DNA from: Nymphalis io
Taxonomy: Eukaryota; Arthropoda; Insecta; Lepidoptera; Nymphalidae
Direction of reading: 5' to 3'
DNA: 64,000 bases
Assembly: GCF_905147045.1 (NCBI RefSeq)
Contig: NC_065918.1
Coordinates: 3,410,001-3,474,000, forward strand
This document shows, piece after piece, positions 33,703 to 44,610 of the stretch. A model generated the notes under the pieces. That model was not told the DNA's origin and searched no databases. It saw only the letters and a program-made list of their open reading frames with translations. Numbering within the stretch: position 1 is the stretch's first letter; each line of letters starts with the position of its first letter. Made by a program: the position numbers and the translations under genes.

Positions 33703-34874
33703 AAAAACTACGTTAGAACATCGAGTTTTCTAGGAGTATGATCCGCTTTTGGTGAATTTAACATTATTTTCTTTTAATTATATATATTCCAAACATTACG
33801 AAAATCTCTCGACTAACTCCGGGGTCCTAATAGTGCTGATACAATAACGTACTATAGGGCATATAAAATGCTTGAGCGAGTCAATGTTCACTAAGTTAAT
33901 AAATTTATTTTCATTAATGTATTAACGTAAACATTGTGTTGTTGGTGTAATTAATTATTAGCTTGCCCTTAACCCATTTGGTAGGGGTTGGCGTAGTTTG
34001 TAAACTGCATGGAAAAATAATCCAGACTTTGATTCTCGGCTTTTACGAAATGTTTTTGTTGGTGGGCTGTTTCCTCCCACCATATGGGGTGGTTGAGATT
34101 ACGTGCTCGATTGATGGATGTACTCAACAAAAACTTTGCTTCTATACAAATTAGTTTTATTAAATGTTTCAAAGATTAGAAAACTTTTATAAATGCATTT
34201 TGAATATAAAAAAAATCAATATCGTCACTTTCTTTTGACTTCTTGTTTATCATATGCTAAATTCTTTTTTAAATTAAACTTCCAGCTAACGTTATAGATA
34301 CGAGCTTAACCGTTAGTTAACATTTCGCAGTACCGTAGCTCCATAAGCAGCTTTCAGTTTTTATAAAGTATGCAACTAAATGATTGCAGGTTTGTTGAAT
34401 TAATTGATCCCATTCGTTATTTTAAATCCGCTATCTTATTTCCCAACTGATAACTAGTGTTCAACATCGTTTCCAACATTTTTTATTGTAAAAATTCCAA
34501 CTCCTCAACCCATAAAGTAGTTCATTTTATCAATGACTAATTTTAATTAATTAATTAATATCGTCAATCCATTCCTTATCGTCGCGTGAAAGGACAAACC
34601 AGCAGAACAAACTTTAACATTTATAATATTATTAAAAATAAAATTAATAACAGTAAATGAATAACAAGCATTTTCAGTTTTATTTGTTTTAGGAACCCAT
34701 TGGTGCTGTGGTGCACCTTGTGTGGCTTCTGTTAAAGAGGTCGCTGGTCCATTTCATAATTCTCCACTTAGTTTTCAATTTATGAAATAGAACCTCTATT
34801 TTATAAATTGAAAACTTTGATTGATTTTTTTTTCATATTAGTATTAATAATATTTCTCACGTACTAGTTTGTGA
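33703..34874. other. no gene recognised, contains a 22-bp hairpin
   Basis: Overlapping frames at 33963-34172 on both strands are unrecognised. A TTTTATTTGTTTTAG|GAACCC acceptor-like site at 34679-34693 precedes about 30 open codons, but no donor or homology supports an exon. The foldback at 34770-34816 follows. Confidence 0.35.
34770..34816. repeat. 22-bp hairpin with 3-nt loop
   Basis: AGTTTTCAATTTAT (34770-34783) pairs with ATAAATTGAAAACT (34803-34816). The stem continues through one G.T and seven more pairs, leaving ACC (34792-34794) as loop. Confidence 0.92.
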
Positions 34875-35028
34875 GAGCGAGGAATGGCAGGTGTTACGCC
34901 TATGCGTTAACTCAGGGTATATAAGCTATCTCTTTTCCAAATCCGTTCAGAAGTGTTTGCGTGAAAGAGTAACAAAGATCCATCCATTCTTACAAATTTA
35001 CGCGTTTATAATATTAGTAGGATTTTAT
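34875..35028 (-). mobile_element. retroposon-E fragment
   Basis: The + strand reads ATAAGCTATCTCTTTTCC, AAATCCGTTCAGAAGTG, GAAAGAGTAACAAAGATCC and ends TTTATAATATTAGTAGG. The AATATTAGTA terminus and upstream order match the family at 3714, 49437 and 59651. Confidence 0.75.
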
Positions 35029-36301
35029 TTTTGATTATCTATCAAGTCTTTCTTAGTACTGTAGCATTGAACATCGCCAATTTAAATAAATTGAATGAAT
35101 GAATGAATGACTAGCATCGTTCAGACAATTTTGATGTATGTATAATAAAATGCTAAACTATTTAAGATATTTATTCGATACGTAATGTTTTCTCATAAAT
35201 AAGAGAAATCATAATTTTTTTAATCCAGATTCACGTGTTATTCGTTTGATTGAGTTGAGCTTACAAACAAACTACTACCGTACTAGTTCTTATATTAGAC
35301 TTTCTGGCATAAGTATAGTTTTATCAACCTCAGGCATTCAAAAGTTATGGTGGAATAAACCCTGTTAAAATTACACTCTTTTTTGGGCAGTCGTGTAAAA
35401 CAGCGTGCAACTTGTTTATCTATGATATATTATTTGTATATGTATTTAAAGTAATTCGTATAAAAAAGCATATAGAAACAATTAGTCGAGCCTTGCATTG
35501 ATATGATAAAACGACGTTTGAAATTGAAATGCTTTTAGAATTACTTTCCGAAATAGCTCTAATAAACTATTTCAATTAAGTAAAATAATAAATAAACACA
35601 TACCATTTTCAACACATAACATATTCTCAGAGGCAAAACTCAAAATTCACCACAGAAAACGATCATGAAATGTCATAAAGTGATATGCGACGTTAATTAT
35701 AATAATTATAACATTTGTCAAAACAGCGTAAGTCGGTTTTCATCATATAATATGTGAGATACGAAGCAATTTCTTACAGAATAGCACTGCTGCGACAGAC
35801 AGTGTATCCGACAATTGTCGAAGCGATTACGAAATTCGCTTTCGTCAAATTATTCACTTCAATACGTCAATCGTTGATCACGTGATATATCGAATACACA
35901 ATGTAATTTACATGCAATTTCGTCATTTCTACAAACGAAACCGATAACCGTTGTGTGAATTTGCTATCGCAGACCATACATTATAATCGAGGTCTTAATA
36001 AATATATATAATGCAACGTATATTACAGACAAAGACGGGAGAACAAAGTTGAACCAGTCAAGACGATCGGAATATTATATTAATAATATCAGGTTGTACC
36101 GTATAAGTTATAACAGTCGTAATAAGTATTCTGGTGCTATCATTTGGAATGGACTATAATTGCTTGCGTGTGTATTATAAGTTAAAATAATATGCCCTAA
36201 TGCTCGGCCGACGCTAGCCATTATGTTATCAACGCTATAAATAAATATACAATGTTTACCGGTCGATTTCGTTCGCGGATTTCATCGTTATTATATAATG
36301 T

Positions 36302-36305
<4 letters not shown>
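35029..36305. other. no gene recognised
   Basis: A short (AATG)4 run sits at 35094-35109. Bases 35760-36070 have more even composition with several CGs. No repeats or exons are assigned. Confidence 0.4.

Positions 36306-36359
<54 letters not shown>
36306..36359. repeat. (TA)27 microsatellite
   Basis: Uninterrupted TA run, one of the longest in the window. The 109-codon frame at 36252-36581 passes through it (poly Tyr-Ile) and is therefore spurious. Confidence 0.95.
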
Positions 36360-36361
<2 letters not shown>

Positions 36362-36484
36362 TAAATATTCAGGTAAATATTTTAATATAAACGACATATT
36401 TAAATTTATTTTGATACTTATATATATATTTTCAATAGAACATACGACCCCGTCACAAAAGTCGATTGTCACTGCTGAATATCA

Positions 36485-36572
36485 TTCATGTGCTCAATTT
36501 TTGTTTATAAATCATTTTACGGTAAAGAAAAAAACCCGCATGTGTTGGATGAAATTTCTGTCACATGTGCTT
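36485..36572 (+). mobile_element. SINE-A body fragment, old
   Basis: TTCATGTGCTCAATTTTTG, AAATCATTTTACGGTAAAG, ACCCGCATGTGTTGG and GAAATTTCTGTCACATGTG follow SINE-A order. Head and tail are absent. Confidence 0.65.
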
Positions 36573-36917
36573 ACAAAATAAATGTATGGAGCAGAGAAGA
36601 CTTATCAGGGGTACACTTTATCATAATTTCCTTGGATAAAAATGAAAATACATTTTTTTACTTGCGTATTTGAACCTGTTATCTTCAGTACAGATCGACG
36701 TGCTTAATGTACTATCTCGATCATTTCGAACATGTTCGATTCTTATTTAAATATATTCTGACGGGCTCAGACATACTACAATGGAACTGTTTGTGTTGAA
36801 CGTGACTCATTGACAAAAGTACTATTTATTAACATTTTAATGAAGACTTATCTATATCTTAAATAAAATTCATATAGATTACACTACAATAATTATGAGC
36901 CTTGTATACCATCAAAT

Positions 36918-37060
36918 AATATGTCATACCGCAACACAGCTCTACTTTGTATAGCTGTGTTGCGGTTGGAAAAGTGAGTGAGCTAGTATAATTACAGGCA
37001 CAAAAGACTTAACAGTTTAGTTCTAATGGTTAACGGCTCATTCTCGGTGTTAAATTTTTT
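36918..37060 (+). mobile_element. family B remnant with a foldback
   Basis: It keeps GTGAGTGAGCTAGTATAATT and ACAGGCACAAAAGACTTAAC of family B. The part before them has become an inverted repeat: 36928-36941 pairs perfectly over 14 bp with 36953-36966, so the CCGCAACACAG / CTGTGTTGCGG segment is present in both orientations. Confidence 0.75.
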
Positions 37061-37146
37061 TATCACTCACACACCAATAAACTGAAAATGTTATTTGTTT
37101 TGTTATATTAAAGTTCAATAATTAATATGTAATAATTAATATGTCG

Positions 37147-37318
37147 ATCCTAATATTAAAAATGCGAAAGCAACTCTGGCAGTCTGTTCCGCTTTCATGG
37201 ATAAACAACTGAACCGATTTTAATAAAATTTGGTATGAAGCAAGCTTGAACTCCAAAGAAGGAAGACCTGCCCGTCTTCCCCAAACAGACGGGCGAAGCC
37301 GCGGCGAAAACTATTTAC
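37147..37318 (+). mobile_element. retroposon-E copy
   Basis: It starts TAATATTAAAAATGCGAAAG, has GAACCGATTTTAATAAAATT and GGTATGAAGCAAGCTTGAA, and closes with GGGCGAAGCCGCGGCGAAAA. This is the clearest + orientation copy of the family and defines its block order. It has no open reading frame. Confidence 0.85.
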
Positions 37319-38132
37319 CAATGATCCAAAGTTAATGCAAATAATAACTTAATGCTCATCTTAAACTTAAGGCAAGTCAGACATCGGTCTTTCGCACGCT
37401 ATTTTCCTATTGCGAACATGTATAAAAACTTTAATTTCATTTAATTCTTCTAATCTAAATATTATTACCTTAGCAGTTTATTACCTAAGCATGAAGTTTT
37501 TTTTTGGACAATTATTATTGTATAACTAATAAATCATATTAAAACACACGTTTTTTCTAATGAAAGCAACTGACTTGATGCACATAGATAAGATTTATGT
37601 ACCTATAGACAACGTTATACGAACACAGAATTTTAATGTGTCTATACGCTCACTAGTAGATGATATATTGAGATACTTTTAATGTTTCTGGATTTTTGTG
37701 TACTTGTAGTGTGTGATACTTTATTTTTGTAAGTGTGACGTAATATTTTAGTTTAGTTTTTGTCGTAAGCTAGTCTCTAGTCACGTTTAATGTATTATGT
37801 TCACATTGTTATTAATATTATTATATTTTTTGTTTGAAAAAAATGCTAATAACCCTCCGAAAGGCTTATAACATCCATAATTACAGTGTTCTGTCTTCGC
37901 TCCGATGGTTTCGGGGTTCGATATCGGCGAGGGTAATTTTTTTTTTATAATTTTTACATGTGTTCTATAATTTGTTTTGTAGTAATGTTAATCGGGTTGT
38001 AAATTGTGATGATAATAATTTTTTTTTGTGTTATTATATTTATAAGGTTGGTAAAAAATATTAAGTAAAAATTTAAAGTAACTGCTTATCAATCTCACAG
38101 CTGTGGATATACATTTGATAGAATATCATCCG
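37319..38132. other. no feature recognised
   Basis: AT-rich. Bases 37850-37935 include GGGGTTCGATATCGG, a B-box-like string, but no A box or body supports a SINE or tRNA. Confidence 0.35.
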
Positions 38133-38270
38133 AAATGTGCAGGTTTGCTCACGATGCGCCCCTTACCCCGAGAACACAAATAAAGCAAATGATAACTTAG
38201 TGGCGCTTGTCCGAATATATTTGGTTTAGATCCAAGTTTTCTTTCCACTGGGTCACCTTAGCTTGAAATA
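38133..38270 (-). mobile_element. SINE-A copy, old
   Basis: The + strand reads GAAATGTGCAGGTTTGCTC, ACGATGCGCCCC, AACACAAATAAAGCAAATG, CTTAGTGGCGCTTGTCC and a decayed head CCACTGGGTCACCTTAGC. The tail block is missing. Confidence 0.7.
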
Positions 38271-38879
38271 AAATAATAAATAAAAATATATGACATTTTA
38301 CAATATATGCATTATAAATTTAATTAACATATGTACCTACCCATATTAGTTTATATACCTGTATTGTTATATAAATGAATATTTATTTTATATTAAATGG
38401 AAATTTAATAAATAAAATTTATATTCAGCAATGACTATTTGCAACGTGGTGGTATTAATAACATTTTATTTGCCTTGTGGCCGTCAGTCGGTACGTTGGC
38501 CCTCGCGCGGACACAGATTACACGAATTGTAGTTATGACAATCGAATTAAAGAAGATATCATTCACAATAAATATCACAGAGCACTTACTTATACAAAAA
38601 CAATATATAAATTTTAAGCTTATATATTAAATAAAAGCATAAAATGTTAAAAAACAACAATGTTTATGAACATAATACGACGAAATATATGTTTAAGTTT
38701 ATTTTTTAATTAATAAGAGACGTTTTGAGTAATACATCATCGATTCGCATAAAACAACGAAAATATATGATATTAATTAATGAAATATTTAATTAGTATG
38801 TATAAATAATGTATGCTGATATAGACTTATTAATTTAAAATGTATATTAAAATGCTACTTTGAAATGACGCAAGTTTAA
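38271..38879. other. AT-rich spacer
   Basis: Very A+T-rich. The 63-codon frame at 38439-38630 is unrecognised. Confidence 0.4.
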
Positions 38880-39240
38880 CACTTCGCAATTATCGTCCCA
38901 CCTGTCCCTACGTTTAATCTTTGCCAATATTATACATGAATCAATTTATTCGAGCAGTGCGCGCGAGCGACTGCATATTTTTCAATTACGTCAATTTAAA
39001 ATAATACTTAATTCACTATTGTGACTCATTGGGAGCATTCGGTCAGTCGGCGGGCAAGTAAAGTGGGTTTTACATTGTGCCGATCACAAAGCTGATTTGG
39101 TTGAAAAGTTTCGTCAAATGGTCGCGAGTAGGCAAGAACGTTAAAAATTATAACACGTTGATTTAGATCAATCTTTGACTAATGTTTTGCTTCATTTGTT
39201 TGACCCAACGCGATCTTTGCGAATTTGATATATTATAATT
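38880..39240. promoter_or_regulatory. candidate cis-regulatory island
   Basis: A repeat-free block bounded by AT-rich DNA, with GAGCAGTGCGCGCGAGCGAC, GGTCAGTCGGCGGGCAAG and GGTCGCGAGTAGGCAAG. It contains CTATTGTGA and GATCACAAAG (Sox/HMG-like cores) and homeodomain-like ACTTAATTCAC. There are no open frames. An enhancer role is inferred. Confidence 0.32.
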
Positions 39241-39544
39241 ATAAGGTTTTGTTCGGGCTGCTAAAATATTACCTCTATTTGTTTGAATGTTTATTTGTTG
39301 ATTCGTTTATAACACAGCTTTTGTGGAATTGAGTATTTGATTATTTGGATAAAATTCGTAAACGTACCTAACAGTTTGAAATTCTTTATTGTATTATTAT
39401 TATTTAATTATTTATTTTACTACATATTTATTTATTGGTTGGTATTCATTATAAATTCTTTCAATAATTATCAATTTCGACGTTTCACATCTGAGAGTCG
39501 TCCAATGAAAAAACATTATTTTTAAATGATTTTGTTGAAATAAT
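39241..39544. other. no feature recognised
   Basis: AT-rich. A hydrophobic 62-codon frame (39337-39525) is typical of random A+T-rich DNA. Confidence 0.4.
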
Positions 39545-39612
39545 ATATTAGCTATACTGAACCCAGCACCTCCAGGCCTTACAGGTAACCACTAGACCAA
39601 CGAGGAAGTCAA
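39545..39612 (-). mobile_element. SINE-D tRNA head fragment
   Basis: The minus strand reads CCTCGTTGGTCTAGTGG, the same A-box segment as at 57842-57859, followed by GGCCTGGAGGTGCTGGGTTC. The body is absent. Confidence 0.7.
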
Positions 39613-39816
39613 AAAAATATTATCAAACCGATATCAAACCGCATAAATGCGGCATTACTCGATGCGGTTTGACGGGGACAAAAATACATGAGGTCCAGAA
39701 TATTATAACGTATGACCTTGGTTCGTTGATAGGGTACAATTTAGTCTGGATATTAATATAATTATATGTTCGTATAATTGTTTCACTTATATCTTTTTCA
39801 TTTAAAAAACCTACTT

Positions 39817-39945
39817 GGAGGAAAGCAGACTGGCATTTGAACCACCTGATGGTAAGTGGTCACCGTGCGGTAGAGATTGAACTGTAAAAAATATTAACCA
39901 TTTCTTACGCCGTCTCCGTCTGGTATCTAATCAGGCCTATCACCA
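39817..39945 (-). mobile_element. family B fragment, old
   Basis: ACCACCTGATGGTAAGTGG, TGTAAAAAATATTAACC and CCATTTCTTACGCCG are the reverse of the family 3' part. The 5' end is a decayed CCTATCACCAAG. Confidence 0.7.
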
Positions 39946-39971
39946 AGTTCACACTTGCATATCCCGTAACG

Positions 39972-40013
39972 GTTACTGTACAATTTTATAATTTATAAGT
40001 ACAGTACAGTAAC
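39972..40013. repeat. palindrome-ended 42-nt segment next to SINE-A
   Basis: It begins GTTACTGTAC and ends GTACAGTAAC, with AATTTTATAATTTATAA between. It is base-for-base identical to 61185-61226, where it borders another SINE-A copy in the same position. Confidence 0.95.
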
Positions 40014-40172
40014 AGCCTGTGAATGTCCCACTGCTGGACTAAGGCCTCCTCTCCCTTTTAGAGGAGAAGGTTTGGAGCTTATTCCACTACGCTGCTCCAA
40101 TGCGGATTGGTGGAAAACGCATGTGGCAGAATTTCAGTGAAATTAGACACATACATAATTACAAATTAAGCG
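40004..40172 (-). mobile_element. SINE-A copy, truncated
   Basis: The tail and body are well kept on the + strand (CAGCCTGTGAATGTCCCACT, GGAGAAGGTTTGGAGC, GGCAGAATTTCAGTG). The copy breaks off after TTAGACACATACATAATTAC and lacks the head. Confidence 0.9.
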
Positions 40173-41189
40173 TCTTATTCTAAAGAAGAAGACCACAAAG
40201 TGTATCTAGCCACCGGCTAAACAACATTTATAAGTAAAGCGTTTAACTATAATTTTTATTTATTTTTTGGGAAACATACAGCATAATAAACTAAATAATT
40301 AACTAAATATATATCCTATCCGTTTTTATAATTGATAATACACTTCTAATATGAAAAAAAATTAATGGCTGTCGATGCTATGTAAAACTTGGTAAATTTG
40401 GTAAAAACGGAGAACGGTCTGCAGTATTGAAGGAGTAAAAGTATCGAGAATACTAAGTCAGTCTTTAAATTGTGGAACTAAATGATACTCTTAGATGCAA
40501 ACACTTCTTTAATCCGATAATTAGAAATTTACCGGTTAATATAGACAATGACTATATTTTCAGATAAATCGTTATTTACTTGGTCTTACATAGAGTAATA
40601 TAAACAATAAATTTTTATCCCAAATAGAATTGTTTCCGGTTATTTATGTTTTCGTTTCCGCGTTCTTTCGACCCGGTTATTGTGAATGGTGATCGTGTTG
40701 AATTGCCGGTCGTGTGTGTGATGCGCTGTGTTTGGTTTATATACGTACAACGCTTAACTTTAATTATCCAATTTGTATTCAAGTTGCAGTGAAGAGTGGC
40801 TCTGTATTATTTATCGCGTGAATTAAGGTCTCGAATAGTATGTTTTGTTTCAACTCTGTTTTCTTATATGTATAAAATTAGTTTGCATAATGTATGTATA
40901 AGTATATCGTTTCGTACAATTATGGGGCTGCTTAGAAAACAATGGTACGTTTTTATATATTTTTTTCTTATTTACAGTGTACATTTGTAGCGTAATCATG
41001 ATAATTATTAATTGGAATTGGAATTTAATTTGTTGCAATTGAAATCAAAATTATTCATTGTGTTGTTGTATGTAAAAAGGAGATTATGTATTACAAAGGC
41101 AATTTGTATATTAAGTATATTTGTTTCGTATTCGTTTCCTTTCATGCATATTCTTAAAACGGGTCTTACGTAAATTTATCAAAAGTAGA
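40173..41189. other. no gene recognised
   Basis: AT-rich. Bases 40640-40740 are more CpG-rich (CCGCGTTCTTTCGACCCGG). Overlapping frames at 40796-41038 on both strands are not recognised. Confidence 0.35.
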
Positions 41190-41352
41190 TAACCGCCTGT
41201 AAGTGTCCCGCTTCTGGGCAAAGGCTCCTCTTAAAGAGTTGAAGCTTATTCCACCACGCTGTACCAGTACCAGGCACGCTGTACCAGGTTGATACACGCG
41301 TGGCAGAATTTCATCCGGCACATGATTCACGATGTTTTCCTTTATCACATCA
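41190..41352 (-). mobile_element. SINE-A copy with internal duplication
   Basis: CGCCTGTAAGTGTCCCGC and GAAGCTTATTCCACCACG identify the family. CACGCTGTACCAG occurs twice, 22 bases apart, in place of the usual single CACGCTGCTCCAATGCGGG segment. The head is lost. Confidence 0.8.
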
Positions 41353-41805
41353 CATGTCAAAAGTATTGTTACTTAATAAATATACAGTCAGACAAGCATC
41401 ATTTTTTATAATGTAGATCGTATCAAAGACGTCTGTCATTGTACATAATAGTATAAAGCCTTGAATAGTAGGACGCTGTGGGACGAAACGTCTATTGAAA
41501 ACAATTTAAATGTTATGCAAATAATATACCACGTGCGACATATTCTTGATAAAATCGTTTTTTTAATATTTAAAAGTGTACTAAACATTGTGCCTAGTCC
41601 GAGTTTTTTTACCTATTCGATAGCGTTGACGATTATTGTCACTAGACGGCGCTGTTTTTTATACGAATCGCATTTAACGTGAACGCTATGGAATAAGTAA
41701 AGACTCGCTCTACTCTGTTTCATAATCTGACACCGAAAATTCACGGCTACCAAGGAGAGATAGCAAATAAAATATAAATACGATTTTTTTAATAGTCGCA
41801 AATAA
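41353..41805. other. no gene recognised
   Basis: Frames at 41461-41682 (+) and 41613-41801 (-) are short and unrecognised. Confidence 0.35.
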
Positions 41806-41861
41806 GTAAAACCATGTAGCGTTTACGTAAAACGTAAAACGTAATCGCTACATGGTTTTAC
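41806..41861. repeat. 16-bp perfect plus 6-bp inverted repeat
   Basis: GTAAAACCATGTAGCG (41806-41821) pairs with CGCTACATGGTTTTAC (41846-41861). After one mismatch, TTACGT (41823-41828) pairs with ACGTAA (41839-41844). The 10-nt loop and length approach a small pre-miRNA, though the stem is short. Confidence 0.93.
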
Positions 41862-43318
41862 ATGGTTAGAAAGTTTTTTTTTTCAAGATGTATAAGTCGT
41901 TATATATTCATTTATTTAAAATGAAATAACTTTTCGTTGAAAAGGGTCATTAATTATTCAACATAAGAGTATTGTATAACTTGTTTTCGTGTAACTTGAG
42001 ACGTGAATTTTGACTTTTGGGGAATCCTGATAATATATGTGGACTGGGGTGGAATACCTGTATCAGATATAAAAAAGTTATAAGGAAAAATAATACTACA
42101 ATCATCCAACCCGACGATATAATCACACAATTAATAATGAACTCAATAACGTGACTCACATATTCCGATAAAACTTCGATCTTAATTTTAACATTTAACG
42201 TTAATTAAGACGAAATTTTCTTCTTGAATAATTACAAATAGTAAATCGAATTCCGCGTGTGTGATGTTGATTTATAAATACAGATAATAATGTATAAATA
42301 CATTTTTATAAATCACGATTATACATCACTAGTGTTGATTGAACGAAATTACCTTTGTCAATACTTATTATGAGATAGCAAAACGAATGTGTACTTTACG
42401 ATGGTGACGATAAAGGTGTTATTCCTTTGATCATAATATTACCTACAAATGTCAATGCACTCATACATATTAAAATCTATTTGCACTCATCTGTTGCACT
42501 TCGCTTTATTAAATGTTTTATACTTAAGTTTCTTTTTAGCTCCAATCATTCCTAACGAAGATTTCGCACTGTATGGCAGCAGTCCATAATTTGTTGTAAG
42601 GTTTTTAAAAAATAAATAAAATGACAATTTATTAATCTTCTTCTGGATAAATAAAAATGAATGTTTGTATGTAATAAATGACTGTCATTTTTCTTTGTAT
42701 ATTTGTCCTTAAATATGAACGTTTCACGCAGGCCTTTATTCTACCCGCGTGAATTCCGGAGGAGTAGCTAGTTTGTCTTATGTATTTTATACAAATTTTG
42801 TATAGGTTTGGCAACAAAATGAATAGTTTTTTGTTGAGTACGGAATAATACTTATTTGTGATCGTTGCATGAAAAACCATGAATTCATAATGGGTTATGC
42901 TTCGAATTTCAAGTATTTCGCCACGTAGAAGGGTTTCGCATCCAATAATACGAAACAAAGCTTTTTGCGAGTACCAAAATCATAGAGGCGAAATTTCTTA
43001 ATAAATTGGTTCGAGCACAATATCTTTGAAAGTCTATTGAAATTACAATTTGATTGAAATTTTCTTATTAGAACTCAAGACTTATTCTCCAATAATTGCA
43101 AAACTGATAAAGCATTGTACAATATTATTTCATCGCAGTCTGTGGAGGGTATTTGTTTGTACTAATAATTGCTCAGAAGCATTTTGAAAGCTTTCTTTTA
43201 ATTTGTTTCTTTAAATTGTAACGATCTATCTAAGTTACTAAATCAATATACGTAAAACTTATATCAGAAGATAGCGCAGTGCATTTCGGTGAAGGTTTTA
43301 GTATGCATTATTATACAA
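41862..43318. other. 1.45 kb without genes
   Basis: A 108-codon minus frame at 42632-42958 is the longest here. Its product is a mix of basic and hydrophobic residues and matches no family I know. Bases 42740-42775 (ACCCGCGTGAATTCCGG) may be a scrap of a decayed repeat. Otherwise AT-rich. Confidence 0.35.
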
Positions 43319-43386
43319 CCTTCTCCTCAAAAAAGGGAGAGGAGGCCTTAGCCCAGCAGTGGGACATTTACAGGCTGTTACTGTAT
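43319..43386 (+). mobile_element. SINE-A 3' end, 5'-truncated
   Basis: Only CCTTCTCCTC through CAGCAGTGGGACATTTACAG and GCTGTTACTGTA remains. The clean 5' truncation with an intact 3' end is typical of an aborted reverse-transcription product. Confidence 0.9.
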
Positions 43387-43722
43387 TATACAAGTAAATG
43401 CGCTTCAACTATTGACTTGACAAGTGTTTTTTTCAAGTTCTTGTATGTCATATTTACAGATATATTATTGTCAAGGATTTTCGTAATTTGTATATAACGA
43501 ACTCTAACATTCTATTTATGTTATAAGTAAACTCGATGTGGAAACAATATAGCATGTGTATAATATGTTGCGTATCTCAGCTTGAGTACCTGTGAGGTAG
43601 GGGCGTGTTATATCCGGTTACAGTTGGTAATCCGATACAACACGCGCTCACACAGTCTTACAGGCAGTATTGCTGAAATAGGGGTCGCCAGCTGATATTA
43701 GGCTTTATTTATTTCATTTTAT
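43387..43722. other. no feature recognised
   Basis: Bases 43570-43690 are of even composition (GAGGTAGGGGCGTG, CAACACGCGCTCACACAG), but no repeat or exon was recognised. Confidence 0.3.
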
Positions 43723-43723
43723 A

Positions 43724-43802
43724 TTTATGTCTATGGGCGTTGGTGACCACTTACCATCATTGTTGGTGGCCCATTTGCTCTTTCACCTACCTATAATATA
43801 AA
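43724..43802 (+). mobile_element. family B 3' end
   Basis: TGTCTATGGGCGTTGG, GACCACTTACCATCATTG and GGTGGCCCATTTGC lead to CTATAATATAAAAAA. The copy is 5'-truncated and has a small GTTG insertion in the CATCAGGTGG block. Confidence 0.88.
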
Positions 43803-43805
43803 AAA

Positions 43806-43929
43806 ATGTGCTTAATTTATGTTTATAATTCATCTCGTTCCTTCCATGTGCGCATCAACCAATCCGCGTTCGCTTCCCTCTTCTCAAACAGGTCTTAGCT
43901 CAGCAGTGAGACATTTATAGGCTGTCACT
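43806..43929 (+). mobile_element. SINE-A body and tail, fused behind family B
   Basis: ATGTGCTTAATTTATG starts directly after the A-run of the preceding family B fragment. TTCATCTCGTTCC and CAGCAGTGAGACATTTATAG follow. It has lost the head and much of the body. The shared orientation and zero spacing suggest a template switch or an insertion into the A-run. Confidence 0.8.
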
Positions 43930-44606
43930 TTACTTCTTTATAAATATTTCGATGTTGTCTGTGCGTTACCAGCGTACCTTAGAGAGGACTTTAAGCCGTC
44001 GCTTCCGGCTATTATTACACATGCTAATATCCGGTTCTCCAGGCGAGAAGATCAGTTTATCCCGATGTATTGTTAGTGAGAAAACGTTTGATATATAGAA
44101 AAAACAATTCAGTATAGTTTTTCAGTTTTTCCGAATTCCGATTGTCTCTTTTTGTTTGTTATTCAAAACTTACAATAAAAACGAGTAATTTTTTAATATG
44201 GAACACAGTAACTCGAGATCTAAAGCCTTATAAGTTAGTCACTAGGCTATAAAAGCGGTTAAACATATGCATGCAAATACGACGTATATAAAGGGTTGTC
44301 GACACTACTAGGAAATCGAGTCAAAAATATCTATGGCGTCGTCTTAAAATGCCACGTGTCAAAGGCTACATAGATGCGGGGAATAAAAATAAAGTCAAAT
44401 GTATATCGTGTTTAGTATTAAATTTATGTTGATAATGTAAAATTGTACAGCTGATGTGTCTACACAATTTTTAGTAGTCCGGCTTTTTGTATTTTAAACT
44501 TATGATTGTTAACTTGTGATTCGTTTGATAAAGATATCCCTTTAATTGATTTACATATATAATATATATATTTACATATTTATGTATATTAATTTCATTT
44601 TATTTT
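43930..44606. other. no feature recognised
   Basis: A CpG-bearing patch at 43975-44060 (GTCGCTTCCGGC, GGCGAGAAGATC) is followed by AT-rich DNA. Confidence 0.35.
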
Positions 44607-44610
44607 CTTT

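Noticed and set aside
34679..34783. Acceptor-like TTTTATTTGTTTTAG followed by an open frame of about 30 codons
   Set aside because: No donor site, no recognised peptide, and the frame runs into a foldback.
36252..36581. 109-codon + frame
   Set aside because: It passes through a (TA)27 microsatellite giving Tyr-Ile repeats and then into a SINE relic.
37850..37935. B-box-like GGGGTTCGATATCGG, possible SINE or tRNA
   Set aside because: No A box at proper distance and no SINE body after it.
42632..42958. 108-codon minus frame
   Set aside because: No recognised motif; length is compatible with chance in 64 kb, and no splice or promoter context was found.
43171..43195. String resembling the bantam microRNA (CATTTTGAAAGCT)
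   Set aside because: The 5' seed part differs and no complementary arm lies within hairpin distance.
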